A stretch of DNA of 64,000 nucleotides from Anastatus disparis (taxonomy: Eukaryota; Arthropoda; Insecta; Hymenoptera; Eupelmidae). The stretch covers positions 15,580,001 to 15,644,000 of the forward strand of contig JAFFSR010000220.1 in the NCBI GenBank assembly GCA_017163975.1, given 5' to 3'. Below the pieces are notes generated by a model, which saw only the letters and a program-made list of their open reading frames with translations, was not told where the DNA came from and did no database searches. Below are positions 1 to 13,121 of the stretch, one piece after another (position 1 is the first letter of the stretch; the number at the start of each line of letters is the position of its first letter). The position numbers were made by a program, and so were the translations under genes.

Positions 1-2250
1 AGTATCAGCGCGAGGTGACGCGTGTCACGTGACGCTTTTTCTGTTTCTCTCCCTCTCATCTAAAATGGCTAACCGACGCCTGCTTTTTCTACTACATTTA
101 GCATTTTTTTTAAACCGCAACCTCAAGACACTCAAGACGATTTCAAGGGTAAAGTTATATATATATATATATAAAAAAAAGATTAAGAAGATACTTAAGA
201 TCTTAAAAAAGGAGAAGATAAAAAAATAGAAACGAAGAAGAGATGTTAAAAAAAAAGGAGAGAGAAAAGACGAAGTTTCTAGGCGCGTCGTCCCTATGGA
301 ACTCGCGGCAAACCGCACCCTGCCCCGCCCAACCCCGGCGTCCAACGGTCGATAGCCGGTAAAGCTATTCTCTCTCTTTCTATCCTTTATCCGTCTCTCT
401 CTTTTTCATCACCGGAAGTTTGACAAAGGCGAAATAAAAAGCCTCGAGACACACCAATTCTTTTTTTTTTTATTTTTCTTTTTAAGGTTTTTTAGGTCTT
501 TAGGCTATTAAAACTGTTAACCTGGTTTCTCTTTTTTTTTCTGATTTACTATAGTTTTAAACATGCGCTCTCGCTTGATTCACAAAGAACGTTACATTTA
601 AATTTGAATGATTCGAAGAAAGGCTTGATTAAAAGTTAAAAGATTTTTAGTTTTAAGCATAATAAATGATTTTTAGATATTAACGAACAATTAATGTGAA
701 AAATATAAAATATTAATTGCATTTGTTAACTATAAAACATAATTTACATTAAAAGTATATTTGAAAATTTTTGGAGCAACAAAATAATGCAGTGTCAAAT
801 TTAACTTTAATTTTAATACTGAAATCGTAATGTTCTTTATTAGCGTTTAAAAACTTTACATTTTGAATCAAAATACCAAAAAATATTGTTAAAAGAATTT
901 TTAACGGTTTTTACAAAGTATAATTTCAAAAAAACTCCAAAAAAATATTAACACTATATTTAACTAAATAATAACGACGCCTCACTTGTAACTTTTCATG
1001 TTAAAAAAAAAATTAATTTTTCTTATTTAAAACACTCGGTAAGCACAAAAAAAGGAATAGAAATCCTCGCGTTCTTAAAACGCGCGTGTAGAAAATGGAA
1101 GCTTGCTTGACTCATTGAAAAGGCGGTGGCGTCTCGTCCTTCCATATTCGAATTTGAAAGTTTGTTCCTCTTTCATGAGAAACTTTCCTTTCAATCAATT
1201 CGAAATCAAATAAAAAAAGAGCAAATAAATAAAAAAAGAAATAAACGAAATAAAGAGAAAATCACTATATACACCGAGAGGCACACCAAATTAGTGCATG
1301 TAATAAATTGCCGAAGATAATTTCTCTTGGTTGTCTTTCGGCTTCGCACACCCACTTGTGATTCGTATACGCCTAAACTCTTAAATTATATAGCTTATTT
1401 AAAACTTCTTTTGCTGGCTTAATTTCTCGCCTACACTAATTTTTCTATTATATCACCAAAACAAGAAAAAATATAATTATTTTTTTTTTCTTCAAAATTA
1501 AGAGAAGAAATAACTTTGCACACAATGTTTTAAAAACCTATGCATTCCACCACAATATATTGGAATTCACACAATAAAAAAAAGGAACGCGGTAAACTTG
1601 CACCAATTTTTATTTTTTTTGAAAAATTCAGATAAAAAAACTTACTTTTTCTTAAATAACAAAGTATAAAAAAGTTGGTCGACTAGCGACGATATAACAC
1701 GTATCCTTATTATATGTACAAAGAGAGACTTGTTCGCGGTTCGAGCACCGTAACGAGAATGTCGGCTTGCCAGCCGGTTCACTTGGTATTATAACAAAAG
1801 CAAAAAAGGGGGAGAAGGTAGAGATGTATAATATTTGTTCCCCCTACTATAAATTTTGATTCCCCTCTTTGCCCCCCGACTCCCCGCGAGAACCAATAAG
1901 GGCAGGACACCCTCGTCCAATCCCGGCTTTCTTTACCATATATGGAAGTGCTCTCGCTCAGTAAAGTAGGGGAAATTCATACTCGCGACGTGTGTTATCC
2001 CTTCCATCCTCTTTTCTACTTTTCATGACTATAAGATAAAACCTAACCTCTATATGTATCGTTATACATTATATGCATACACACATGTGTAAGAGAGAGA
2101 AACTTTTATACAACACCCTCACCCGCACTAGTCTTCGTATATGCCAATATTACTTGCAGACAAAAAGAGAGAGAGAGAGAGATAAAGATGAGCCTTGTAC
2201 CTTATTTCTTTTTTTTCCTCGAACTTGACGCACCAGTACCATGACACGTC
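1..2250. other. Non-coding stretch with GC-rich islets
   Basis: I see no gene here. The stretch holds a (TA)n run at 155-172, a G+C-rich CpG-containing islet at about 270-360, A/T-rich sequence from 430 to 1060, and a second islet at about 1680-2010 with a CCAAT word (near 1893) and a CArG-like decamer (1936-1945). A (GA)n run lies at 2166-2182. The long minus-strand frame crossing 25-345 starts with TTG and is mostly low-complexity Phe/Ile/Lys, so I do not call it a gene. Confidence 0.6.
270..360. promoter_or_regulatory. GC-box containing CpG-rich islet
   Basis: This is a short G+C-rich patch in otherwise A/T-rich DNA. It contains GCCCCGCCC at 322-330, which on the minus strand reads as a classic GC box (GGGCGGGGC), and many CpG dinucleotides in the 80 bases around it. 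GC boxes are bound by Sp1/KLF-type zinc-finger factors. That this is a promoter or enhancer is an inference from composition and one motif. No transcript start or coding exon can be tied to it. Confidence 0.3.
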
Positions 2251-4720
2251 GATGAAGACGTCAGATTTTTATACAAATACACGTTTAAACATTTGTATTG
2301 GGATGATATCACCAATTTCAAGAGCGGGTTTTTCTTTTGCCTTTGCACACTAATTTTTTTGTCGGAATATTTAATCAAGGGATCTTTTTAACGATTTGAT
2401 AAGTTATGAAGTGGTATATAGCGACGGTTGCTTATGTGATAAATGATAAATTCGTTATGAAATTTTTTTATTAAGTATTAGTACAAGGAATAAAATTTTT
2501 TAATTGAAATTTGAATTAAAAAATGTCAAATTTGCGTGCATTTTTTTCAAAGAAAAAAATATAAAATCTTTGAAATACAAAATATTTAAAACAGTATAAA
2601 ACGAATTGAATCAAATTTAAATTTAAATAATCAAAAAATATAACTGTCAAACATTATCTTATAAAAATGATAAATTATTTTTTATCAAATTAATTGTTTC
2701 ACTTATTTACAATAAAATGAATTATTTGATTTGTTTCTATAGTCTTCAACAAAGAAATAAAATATATAGTAAAGATATTTATATAACTCGAGCAGGAGAG
2801 CTTGTTAATGAAAAATTTTTATTTGCATTTTCATCTTTGGAATGTAAAACATGTATCGTTATCAGCTGTTTGTCGTTTACGTAAAACAAGTGTGTCATTG
2901 ATGACTAATTTCTATGTTTTTTTTTCTATTTCTTACTCAAGCTAAACGTGTTTTTCCGCAAAATTTTTTAATATGTTTTTTTCTTTTTGAATAGCACACT
3001 TTAAAATTTTCAATTGCTCTACATGTTACGAAATAAAAGTATTATTCGCTGAAAAAATTGGCGATGTTAAAAAAAGGTTACTTTAAAAGGAAAACATTTT
3101 GACAAAACTAAATATTTTTGTAAATTCGAACCTTTGAGTATTAATTCGAATTTAATGAAAAACACTAGCGATTATGACTCATCGATTAAATTGGATTTGA
3201 TGAGCCAACGTTCCAATTAAAAATAATTTACGATTAAAGTTTATCACAAGTCTTGCTTACTAGTTATTGTACTTTCAAATAAATAAACTTCGACTTGCGT
3301 GATTTTTTATTAATTGGCTCATATCATTTCGTGAAAAAAAAGCGAAGAATCGTGTTAGTAATTTAAAGCAAACAATATTATTCGAACGGTTAATCGTTTA
3401 TAAATTTAGTACATATTTTAATAAGTTTTGAATAACAGAAAGTTGATTCACACAATTAACGTTTATCTCTAAATCAAAATTCAACAATTTACGTCGTGAT
3501 AAGTAATTAATGAAACTATTTACAAATTTTAAGATAACGGATCCTACAGAACGCACGTGATAACATACTTTCGGAATTACGTATACCAATATGATTATGT
3601 CTTGGAAATATTAATTACGTGGTTAAACTTTTTTTATAGTCTCGGAAAAAAATCTTAATATTTTTAATAAAAATATTTCTTAGAATAAGCATTTTTCTAA
3701 TGAACTGGTGAATTTATGTTTAAATAAAATTGAAAACTATTTTATGATACTTTGCATATATAAGTAGACTGAAAATAAAATTTTACGATTGCGATTAAAT
3801 ATTTTCGTCTCGGATGTAAACAGAGAAAAGAAAATTTAATGTTTATATACAATAGATGTCAATCAAATAGAATAGTAATATTGATGTTATTCGATATCAG
3901 CAAATGTCAGTTTTCAAAATCATGCTATATTCAAAATATTGTGTTGTTATTTATTAATTTTGATTGTAAAACAATAATTACAATATAACAAAATCAATAC
4001 TTAGAACATTTTTTCTCAAGTCAAACCCTAACTTTTTTTCTAAACAATCAATCAATTTTTTTTCTTGTCCTATATTTCATATTATACAACTTCGATCCTG
4101 CTAAGACAAGAGCACGTGTACGCGTTCATCAAAGAGTTTAATACCTGTTTCTATCTCTCTTAAGCATTTTTTCTGAGAATACCGCTACATATACGCATGA
4201 GAGAGGCCTCCTTTCTAAAGTTATAATATGCTTAGCTTGTCTATAGGTTGCAAATCTTCAAAAAGACTTTTTTCTCTTTTATTTAATTGGGTTTCAGCGA
4301 ATCGACGTTTTTTTCTTTATTTTTAATATAAAAAATTAATAATTAAGAAATAAAATATTCTTAAGTATATTCTGCGCAACAATGACATACAATAAATATT
4401 AAAAGCATTTACATGAATTACGATTTTTTAATTTTATTACTTTAACAATGAAAAGTTAAGAAAAATAATTTGTAATTTAAATAGTTATTTCAATTAGCTG
4501 AAGTTTATTAAGGTAATAAATGTTGTGGTTAAGCAATGAATGTCTTTCATAAATAAAAATTAAAAAACATTAAATAATTAGCATAAAATATTAAATAATT
4601 AAAAATGTTAATTTTTTGACAAAAAAAAAAAAAAAATTAAGAAAAACCTCTTTTTGCACAAGTCTCAATTCATTAGCTTAAAAGTTTGCACATCTAATGC
4701 TTTTCTGTCTTTTGAATCTT
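2251..4720. other. A/T-rich non-coding DNA
   Basis: No gene, repeat unit or convincing regulatory word is visible here. The sequence is A/T-rich with many short homopolymer runs. The minus-strand frame at 3398-3589 has no recognisable domain and lies within chance length for this composition. A small mixed-composition patch at 4090-4260 is unremarkable. Confidence 0.5.
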
Positions 4721-6086
4721 TTTCATCTCGCATACTTCGCGGCTTTAGCTTGGCCTCGGGGAAAGGATGAATGGACGTTGTGTCGAGTGTGTTTCTTTTT
4801 TTTTTTTGACGTGTACTCGTCTAAGGCTTGCGCTATTTAAAGGGAAAAAAAAGCTAAGCAAACCAACCGAGCTAAATGATACACTAACCCAAAAAAGAGA
4901 GGAAAAATTTACTCTTTGATAATTTTTGGTGTGTCTAATGTTGATTAAAAGGCGAAAATGTTGACTTATATCGATAACGTGAGAAAATTTTTAAAACAAA
5001 AATAAGTTCGAAATATTAGAAATATTTATTTTCAAGAGCTACTCTAAGTAATTAAAACTGTTATTTGATAGAAAATAATCAATTAACGCAATTAAATTTA
5101 ATTTTGTTTAAACAGTCTAATAGTTTATATTACAATGTTATCATAATTCACGATTATAAATAAAAATGACCCAAATGTTGCTTTTATCACACCTAATAAA
5201 TATGATTTAACAAGATATTTTTTTCAGTTTTAAGGAATTTCAAATAACTTTACCTTATCAGTTTATCTAAATAGATCACAATGAGATCTTTAAATAAAAT
5301 TCTGCAAGTCAGATATGACAACGAATTTAACATTAAAAAAAGTAATTAATAATATTATTCAATACACGCCTTAGTTACTTTAAAATAAACGTTAAAATAA
5401 CAAAAGTTAGGAAACAATACTTGAACAAAAAAAAAAAAACTTAAAAAGCGATATTTAAATTTACTCGTTTTGCAAACTGATTACATAATCTTCAATGCAA
5501 TAAACTAAAAGTTGACTTTTCTCAGACAATCTTAAAAGAGAAACTGAATGATTTTATTTCCTATTTGTCAATTAAAATTTTTAATTAGCCTAACTCCTTG
5601 TTCTCTCATTTCTCGAATTAAAAAAAATAACCATTCAATTCAGTTTGTTAACAAACTAGCAAAAGCTTAATCATCCTCGGTCGAAGCATCTAAATTTCTC
5701 TTTGCTCGAGAGAAGAGAGAAAAAAAAGGGTGAAACGAAGCTCTGGAAAGTCGTTTCCCATCGTGGTTATAAGTTATATAGATATACCGGCTTTGCTCTT
5801 TATAACGTACGAAAGAAAGAGAGAGAGAGAGAAACGAAAAGGAAAAAAGAAAGAAAGATGATGCGATCTCTCTCTCGAGGAAGTTAAGAGTGAAGTTCTA
5901 ATAATAGACGCCGTATAGAAACGACGACCACCTGCATAAAATGAGAATAGAAAGAGAAAAACCACCTGATCTTTCATTTAACGCACGGCAACAACCTGCT
6001 GTCTGTGTCTGTCCATGCTTCTTTTAAATTAGACGCGTTTATTTTAGCTAAAGGATTAATGTCAAGTTTTTAATTATAAAACTAAC
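4721..6086. other. Non-coding DNA with islets and a purine-rich tract
   Basis: An islet of higher G+C lies at about 4730-4880. Plain A/T-rich sequence follows, and then a purine-rich tract at about 5700-5880 with a GA microsatellite core near 5818-5833. The overlapping open frames on both strands of the purine tract are artefacts of its low complexity (Lys/Arg/Glu on one strand, Phe/Leu/Ser on the other). No gene is supported. Confidence 0.5.
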
Positions 6087-6488
6087 ATGGATTACATTAA
6101 GAAAATTTTCGTATGTTTAAAGGACGATTTTATCTTTTATTATAAATTAATAAGTAATTTTTTATTTTTACTTGAACATCGTACTAGAATGATAAATATG
6201 AAGCCGATATTATTAAGTTTAGAATCGATAATAAAACGCTTACATAAACCAATAACCTCAACCAGCCAGGCAACCTACAACCGCATCGTAAAACTCCAAC
6301 CTCAATCCCTTGTATACTATAAAACAATGCGAAATTCCTTAGTACCCCTCGATATACCCGAACCGCATTCGTATATTCTTAATATATCCGTTGAAGTAAC
6401 GAAACAAAGCAAAATACTAAAATTTTGGCCCGATCCTTGGAAAATTTTTTTAATTTATTCAAATCGTACAAGAGATCCTTTTATTTAA
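6087..6488 (+). CDS. Unrecognised 133-residue open frame, doubtful
   Basis: The frame begins with ATG and ends at TAA. It stays open upstream to a TAA at 6057-6059, about 143 codons in all. That is a little longer than I would expect by chance at this A/T content. The first 45 residues are Phe/Lys/Leu-rich. The second half (about residues 55-125) is more protein-like, with scattered Pro, Gln, Thr and Trp, and it coincides with a C-richer patch at 6245-6440. I recognise no family, no catalytic motif and no clear signal peptide. It could be a decayed exon or a chance frame. No splice signals or neighbouring exons support it. Confidence 0.2.
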   Translation: MDYIKKIFVCLKDDFIFYYKLISNFLFLLEHRTRMINMKPILLSLESIIKRLHKPITSTSQATYNRIVKLQPQSLVYYKTMRNSLVPLDIPEPHSYILNISVEVTKQSKILKFWPDPWKIFLIYSNRTRDPFI

Positions 6489-7960
6489 TTTAAATAATAA
6501 AAAAGTAGCAAGCATGCATTTATCCACGCACACGAAGAGCAACGCCCTGCCATGATGGCGGCTTGTACGAAGCCGGCGTTTTTTTTTTACTTCCCCTCTC
6601 TTATACTTTTACACAATATACACCTTTAGAATCCTGCCACGTAGTATCTTCTTTCTATGTGCCTTAAGGTATACCAAGAATCGGTAATACTGAATCTTTA
6701 TTTTTTATCAAGACTTTTCCAAGGTCAATTTCACCCTAGCCACGATTCATTAGAATTTCAATGATTAGATTAAAAAAAAAGACATGAAAAAAATCTTACC
6801 TTTTTAACTTTTTTTCGAAGAAATGAGATAAAGTGCAATATCAGTGCACTGAATGAGCGTTCGTTCGTTATTAGGGTTGATGAAGAGAGAAAAAAAAGAT
6901 CGGCGTTTTTTTGTATTTGACGTTTTAAATAAAAAATTGAAGCCCTGGAAACTGCTCGATAGGCTATCCGGTGCACAACTGGCTCACGCGCGAGGTTCTA
7001 ACCGAACGAGCTTGTCTTTCTCTTTCTCTCTCTCTGTTTCGCATGTCACATAGGTAACGCAGTGGGGGTGAAGAAAAAGATGGAAAACAACCGACGCGAG
7101 TTTGTATAGTTATATGGTGTATATACACGTACAACCGGCATTTCTCTCCTTTTCTTTTGGACTCGTCCATTCGCTTTCTCTTTCTAACTTACAGAACATC
7201 CTAATCTGTCTATCCTTTGCTTCAAGGGAAAGGACCTCGTGGGTGAAAAATTGAAAATGCATTTAAAATTGTTTTTAAATAGAATATGGCAATGGCATTT
7301 AATACATAACCTCGATATAAATATATCGATACAATGTTCAAATAGCCAAGTAAGTTAAATTCGCCTAAAATGGAATAAAAAATCGGTAAAGGAAATTTTT
7401 CGAAAGCCGGTATTATATATATGTTGTATATATGGAATACGGTGGATCATGGACTCGTCCAATATTCCCCTCCTGACGTTATATAGCAGCAGTTATATAG
7501 CAAGAGGAGAGAGAATATACAGCAGACTATATTGTGTGTACGTATATATGTTATGTTATATATCGTACACTATCCCCACTATGTAACCTTTGGTCGACTC
7601 AGTTCTTGCCATATATGGGCATAAAACGAACGCGGAGCTCTGATTGGTCCGCCAGCCGGCTGCCGGCTAGATTCTCCAAATGCCGCCTTCGAACTGCACG
7701 ATATCACTAAACTTAAATGTACGTAAGAGCGAAAGAGAAAGAATGAGATAAAAGAAAAGGATGGGATTATATTATGTGCGCGTATTGTATATCTATGTAG
7801 GTATAGGTTAACACGCTGGCACATACATATACAATGATAATGTGCCTTCGTCGATAGTAGCGGCCGAGTTTATCGCGTTGTTGGCGAAAATTTTTCCAAG
7901 GCCATTGACGAACTCTCTGAGAGATCTGTTAGTTTTTAAATTTTAAAGGCTTTAATATAT
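6489..7960. other. Series of promoter-like islets without a gene
   Basis: Mixed-composition islets lie at about 6530-6600, 6940-7220 and 7430-7900. They hold a nuclear-receptor type half-site CCAAGGTCA at 6719-6727, a TGACGTTATATA word at 7474-7485, two GTTATATAGCA repeats just after it, and, around 7607-7660, a CArG-like decamer with a minus-strand CCAAT word. Frames here are low complexity or lack a normal start. This looks like regulatory or untranslated sequence, but no exon can be placed. Confidence 0.4.
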
Positions 7961-10900
7961 GTATATATGTTATAATTTATTTCTTCTATTAATTAACAAA
8001 AAAAAATTTGCATTTTAATTTTTCAAAGCAACAAATTTCATTTTATGTTACACGTATGATATTGTTTAATTGATGCTGTCCCTGTTTTGTTAATGAAGAT
8101 CGATTGGGGCCTATATAACCCTCGCACACGTCATAAGTGCGTGTATATTATACGCATATATACGGCGGGCCTGTTTTGCGTGTATTATATACGTATAGAT
8201 ATATATTGAGGTTATGCGTGCAGCTTGTGTGTATGCATTTACTCATTTCGTGTGAAGGACTTTGGCTTTTTTTACTGGTGATGATGATCATACCGACACG
8301 ATGACGGTGGAGAGAGAGAGAGAAAAAAAAAGGATAAAAACGAAAGATATATAGGCTATACACGTTTTATGCGAATTTTTTCTTTTCAAGCTGAGAATTT
8401 TAAATAGAATTTTGATTTTTTTTTGTTGATGGAAATAATGATTTTGAATCAATTAACTACAATGGTTTAATAAAATTGTTAATTTAAAGATTTTTTGAAA
8501 TATTAAAATAATTATACATTTTTTTGGACGATTTTTTATAGTTAACGTTATAACAGAGAAGTAGTTCATATTGAATTCGGTTTTATCTGCTTATAACTGA
8601 AATATAACAAGTATAGTACAGATAGATTGTCTTGTTCCCTTTTTTTTTTATTATTTTGTTAATTTTTTTTATTGCAGCTAAATAGAAAATTGGTTTCAAA
8701 TTCAAATTATTTATAATCATTAAAATATATTGTTCTTAAAAATAAATTATCTTTAAATATTGTTTTTAAATATATACGTACGTATCAGCTCGAATAATAA
8801 AACAAAATTTCGACGCTACTTGCGAAACTTTTTTAATTTATAAACAAGTTAATATCTGCATTATAAAAGTATTGGAAACTAATCGATTCTTTCTGCTCTT
8901 TTTGCACAACAAAATAAATACAATGAAATTCGTTTGGCAAAATAAACGTTTTGAAATCACGCTCGAAATAAGCTTTATCATTAAAGACTAGCTTATTGAT
9001 TATTATTAGCTATATTTTTGTTGGCTACTGCTGAGCATAAAGAATAATATTTACCAAATTATTGTACCGTACTTATAGATCTTTTTTTTAATTTTACGAT
9101 TAAGAAACGTTATTTTATAAACATTAAAGTGGTAATTAAAAAAAAACATAAAATGATGATTATCCTTTTTATATTTGTTTAACAGTGACACGTGTATACA
9201 AAACTTATTAATAATAAGAGATAATAAACGGTGTGATTGAGCACAATTTTCACGATTGCCCAATCAATATATCGTAATAATTCTCGAAAATATATCGTGA
9301 TAAAACATTATTTTTTTGTTTTTATTTTCATCAATCGTTAAAATTAACTTGCAAAATGTTGATATTAAATAAAACTTATACAAAAGAAAAATTGTTAATA
9401 TAATTCTCAAAGCTTTTTTTTTCCTTGGTCTTTAATGTAGAATTTGATTCAGATGTTGCAGTCGCGTTTGCTGAGGATGACTTTACGTATGATTGTAGCA
9501 CGATACAAAGAATTTGCTGATAACGTATAGCCAAGACGGTATCAAAAATCATTCCGTGTCAGTTACAGTGCTTAACTATCAATCTCTAAATTAAATAATT
9601 TATATTTTTTATAACCATATATAATAATATAATTATTTTAATAAATTTTAATCAAAATTTTCATATTTTATTAAAACTAATTAAGTACCAAAAATATTAA
9701 ATTAATGCTGATTAAATATTTATAAAATCATAATTAAATCAATAATTATAAAAGCATTATTAACCGTTAATTAACTCTAAAATCAATCATCCCCGCGAAG
9801 TACTTTTCAAGAAAAGAGCAAACAGTGAGAAAAAGAAAAATAATCGTTCTTCCGCGTTAAAATAAACGCTTCACGTGTACATCCATTCGTTATAAATCGC
9901 GATTCGTGAACATCAAGTAAAATTTATATTACAAACGTACGTCTATATATATGCCATTGGCCAAGCCGGTAAAATCAATAAGTCGTGTCTACATTGAAAC
10001 AAGACTTATATATATACACGGGAAGAAGAGATGGTTAATATATAAGTGTATATTGTGTATGCATTAAGCTAATTCCTGTTATAAAGTTTAATGTTTTATT
10101 TTAAAGATTGGATTGTACTAATTTTTTTAAATTTCGTGCATATGAATTGTGGGAAAATTTTAGCTGAGAGATATATTTGATGGAGAAATCAGATGATTTT
10201 ATGAAATTTTGTATTTGTTATTAATTTTAGCATAATATTAAATCGGGAAATAGATTTTCAATGCAAATTTATTTATATTGATTACGAAACTTTTCTTTAG
10301 ACACGTTTTTGATTGAAATTCAAGGAAAAAATGAGTAAATTAAAATCTGATAAATATCTTATCAAATCATTAAGAATATAAAGAATATAATAAGACGAGC
10401 TTTAGAATAATAATTTTTATCAATACCAATAAAATTTATTTTATGTATAATACAAAAATACGTTTATCAAGATACGATGTTTATCACACCATAAAATGAT
10501 TATTAAATGGAGCAATATATTTTTATCAATTATGCTATTTCGATAGATTTTTCATTTCTCGTATGTCGATCCACGTTTAGAAGTGACGATTATTATGGAA
10601 AAAAATAGATAATTAACATTTATCGGTAATTCGTATTATCGTTTAGTTTTTGTTTATCTTGATTATTTTTTTTTCGTTCGAGTGGTATTATTAACTCAAT
10701 GAACATTGTTAAATGTTTTTCCTTTTTCCAATTAGTTTGGAAAAAAAAGATGAAAAAAATTTAAAAATGAAATTCCTATGAAGGTTAATCATCAGCACTT
10801 GTTGTTATTACGTCACAGTGCTAAATAAAACGACGATGATGAGACGTGAAATTCATCTCTAACGTAGATCATTGTAGTACTTATTTTTTTAATTGAATTA

Positions 10901-13010
10901 TTTACATAAATTTTTTAAATAAATTTGCACTTGTAGTATTATCTTGATTTTTATAAAGTTAAATTAGTTAATCTGTAATATTTTTTTTAAGAATTAATTA
11001 TTTTATTAACATTTTTAAATTTGAATTTTAAAAATACAATATCACTTCGTATAATTCATTGAAAAATTAACGAGATATAAATCGAATGATTAAAATAAAA
11101 AGTTTGAAATTAAAAATACATCCAGCAATATAACAATTATTTTAAAATAGTTCCCGTCTTTCTAATAAAGTATTTTCCATTATCTTTACGACTTAAATTC
11201 TCCGAGTATACGTTTTCCGACTCTTGCATACCGTTACGTACGAGGCACAGTTTAAAATTCCTCTGTTATTAGTAGCTTACTTTTTTTTTTTTAATTAGTC
11301 GAAGATTACTTACAACTGTAACGATTTGATTCGTTTTATAAGTTTAAACGAAAATTCTTTAATTTTAATATATTTTAATTTTATTTTTTGGTTAACTAAA
11401 TTACTATTAATTATGCAAATTTTTCAAAAAATACAGAAATTGATGCTTATCATTATTCAAATTGTAAAATTTATCAAAAGTTTAAAATTTTTTATACTTT
11501 GTTATAAGGAAATTATTACATTGTTGAATAAAGAAATTTCTTATTTTTAATTTAATTGAAATTTGCAATTAAAATTTCTTTCAATGTTTCTTAAACAAAT
11601 AATTTTTATAAATTTTTACAAAAATGAAAGAAAAGTTAGTTAAAAATTAATTAGTTCAATTAAAGTTTTTTGCCTGAATAAATATATTAAAAAATAATGA
11701 ATAATTTGAAATTATGAATCGCAATTTTTTTCGAAATACAGTCTCATTATGCTAATGTTATTTACTTCAATTTTTGTTAATTAGGAAAATACATACAAAT
11801 CATTTTACTCAAATAATTTTATAAATGTATTTCTTTCTCGTAAACAAAAGCCTATTTATATTTTTTTATTATATAAATAAAGAGTTAAAGTTTAAGTACA
11901 TAACAATTCACTATATCATTTGGTTATACTAAAACTAAAAACTCGAGTTTTTTCTGTATATACGTGTTATTCACTTGCGAAAAAATGTTATATAAAATTT
12001 TACACAGCAACGGATGATTTAGTTGGCTGAAACAAAAGGAAAAGATAAAATTAAGAAGAGAAAAATGTAAATTAGTTTATTTAGTTAGGAGGTTTTTAGG
12101 ATGAATTATTATATAAAATTTTATTCAAGTGTCTTACGAATGTCGGTGAAGTGTCGCAAGTTTGAAATTAGATTACTTTTTATGTTCTTCATTAAAATTT
12201 TAGTAAATTAATGCTATTTAAACTTACTGAAATAGTATAATTATATATTTTTATAGAAATAATTATTATCAAAATGACACTCTGTGCACTAAATATTTCA
12301 TATTATGTTAATTATTACGTTTATTAATTAATACTTAAAAATAATAATAAGCGATGATTTGAGTATTAAGATGAATATAAAATTAAAATCAATTATTTAA
12401 TTTTTTTTGTTTTTAATAATCATGTAGAGTAGTAATTAATTGCTGATATTTTCATAAAAATTAGAATTAACTTCTTCAAAGCAGTCCTGAATTTTTTTGG
12501 TCCAGAGAAAATTTTTAGTTCGAACTTTAAGATACGAACTACAATATTTGCAAAACGATTATACCTAACTATAAATCAACAAAATATAAATCCGGAAAAC
12601 TACCTTATGAATATCAACGAAATCGTAAAAATGAAAAAACTTCAAATTTATGAATAATTTTATTTATTATCCTTAACCATTATCAAACTTTGACTCTTAT
12701 TATTAATTAAGCTAAAACGTCAGCTTATCTCGTAGGTATAATCAATTTAATTGTTTCACAAGCTATATAATACCAATATGTCACAATATCTAATTATCCG
12801 ACTAAAACCTTGATTATCAAACAAACAAAGATTAAAAAAACAAAGAAACACTACTAAAAATAAAAATTAGTTGATTATCGTAGATCATTTTATTAAATAC
12901 ACAAGCAGTTAATCATCCGTTTAACCCGAAGAAGTTAAAGATTAAACAGACGTAGATAAATAGTATAACATATCGTTTTTAATGTATGTATACGTAAACG
13001 TCTGCCGAGG
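7961..13010. other. Long A/T-rich non-coding desert
   Basis: About 5 kb of A/T-rich DNA has no supported gene. Small islets occur near 8110-8300 and 9780-10030. The frames at 8148-8363, 9051-9263 and 11326-11550 are Phe/Ile/Lys/Asn-rich chance frames. I see no mobile element, tandem repeat or RNA gene in it. Confidence 0.5.
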
Positions 13011-13014
13011 GGGC

Positions 13015-13050
13015 TATAAAATTGGCAGTTCGCCAAATACACAGTCAGCT
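13015..13050 (+). promoter_or_regulatory. Core promoter: TATA box plus initiator
   Basis: TATAAAA sits at 13015-13021 in a G/C-rich setting. An arthropod-type initiator (CAGTCAG) follows, with its TCAG at 13045-13048. Taking the A at 13047 as +1, the first T of the TATA box is at -32, the normal spacing for insect RNA polymerase II promoters. No downstream promoter element is seen at +28 to +33. The sequence after the start is purine-rich and leads into a (GA)n(GT)n repeat. The first ATG, at 13142, opens only a 7-codon frame. A non-coding first exon or an unannotated RNA is possible. The downstream gene is not identified. Confidence 0.5.
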
Positions 13051-13094
13051 CGTTTCTCGTAAGAATACAACATTAAAAGTGAAAATAAGACGAA

Positions 13095-13121
13095 AGAGAG
13101 AGAGAGAGAGAGAGTGTGTGT
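13095..13121. repeat. (GA)n(GT)n microsatellite
   Basis: A run of GA dinucleotides passes directly into GT dinucleotides, about 50 bases downstream of the proposed transcription start. GA repeats near insect promoters can bind GAGA-type factors. Whether this one does is not known. Confidence 0.8.

Noticed and set aside
25..345. 106-residue minus-strand frame
   Set aside because: It starts with TTG. Its middle is Phe/Ile/Leu low complexity from T-rich DNA and a TA repeat.
1936..1945. CArG boxes (also near 7610 and at 59117) as SRF/MEF2-type sites
   Set aside because: At this base composition about three perfect CC(A/T)6GG decamers are expected by chance in 64 kb, so the three seen carry no weight alone.
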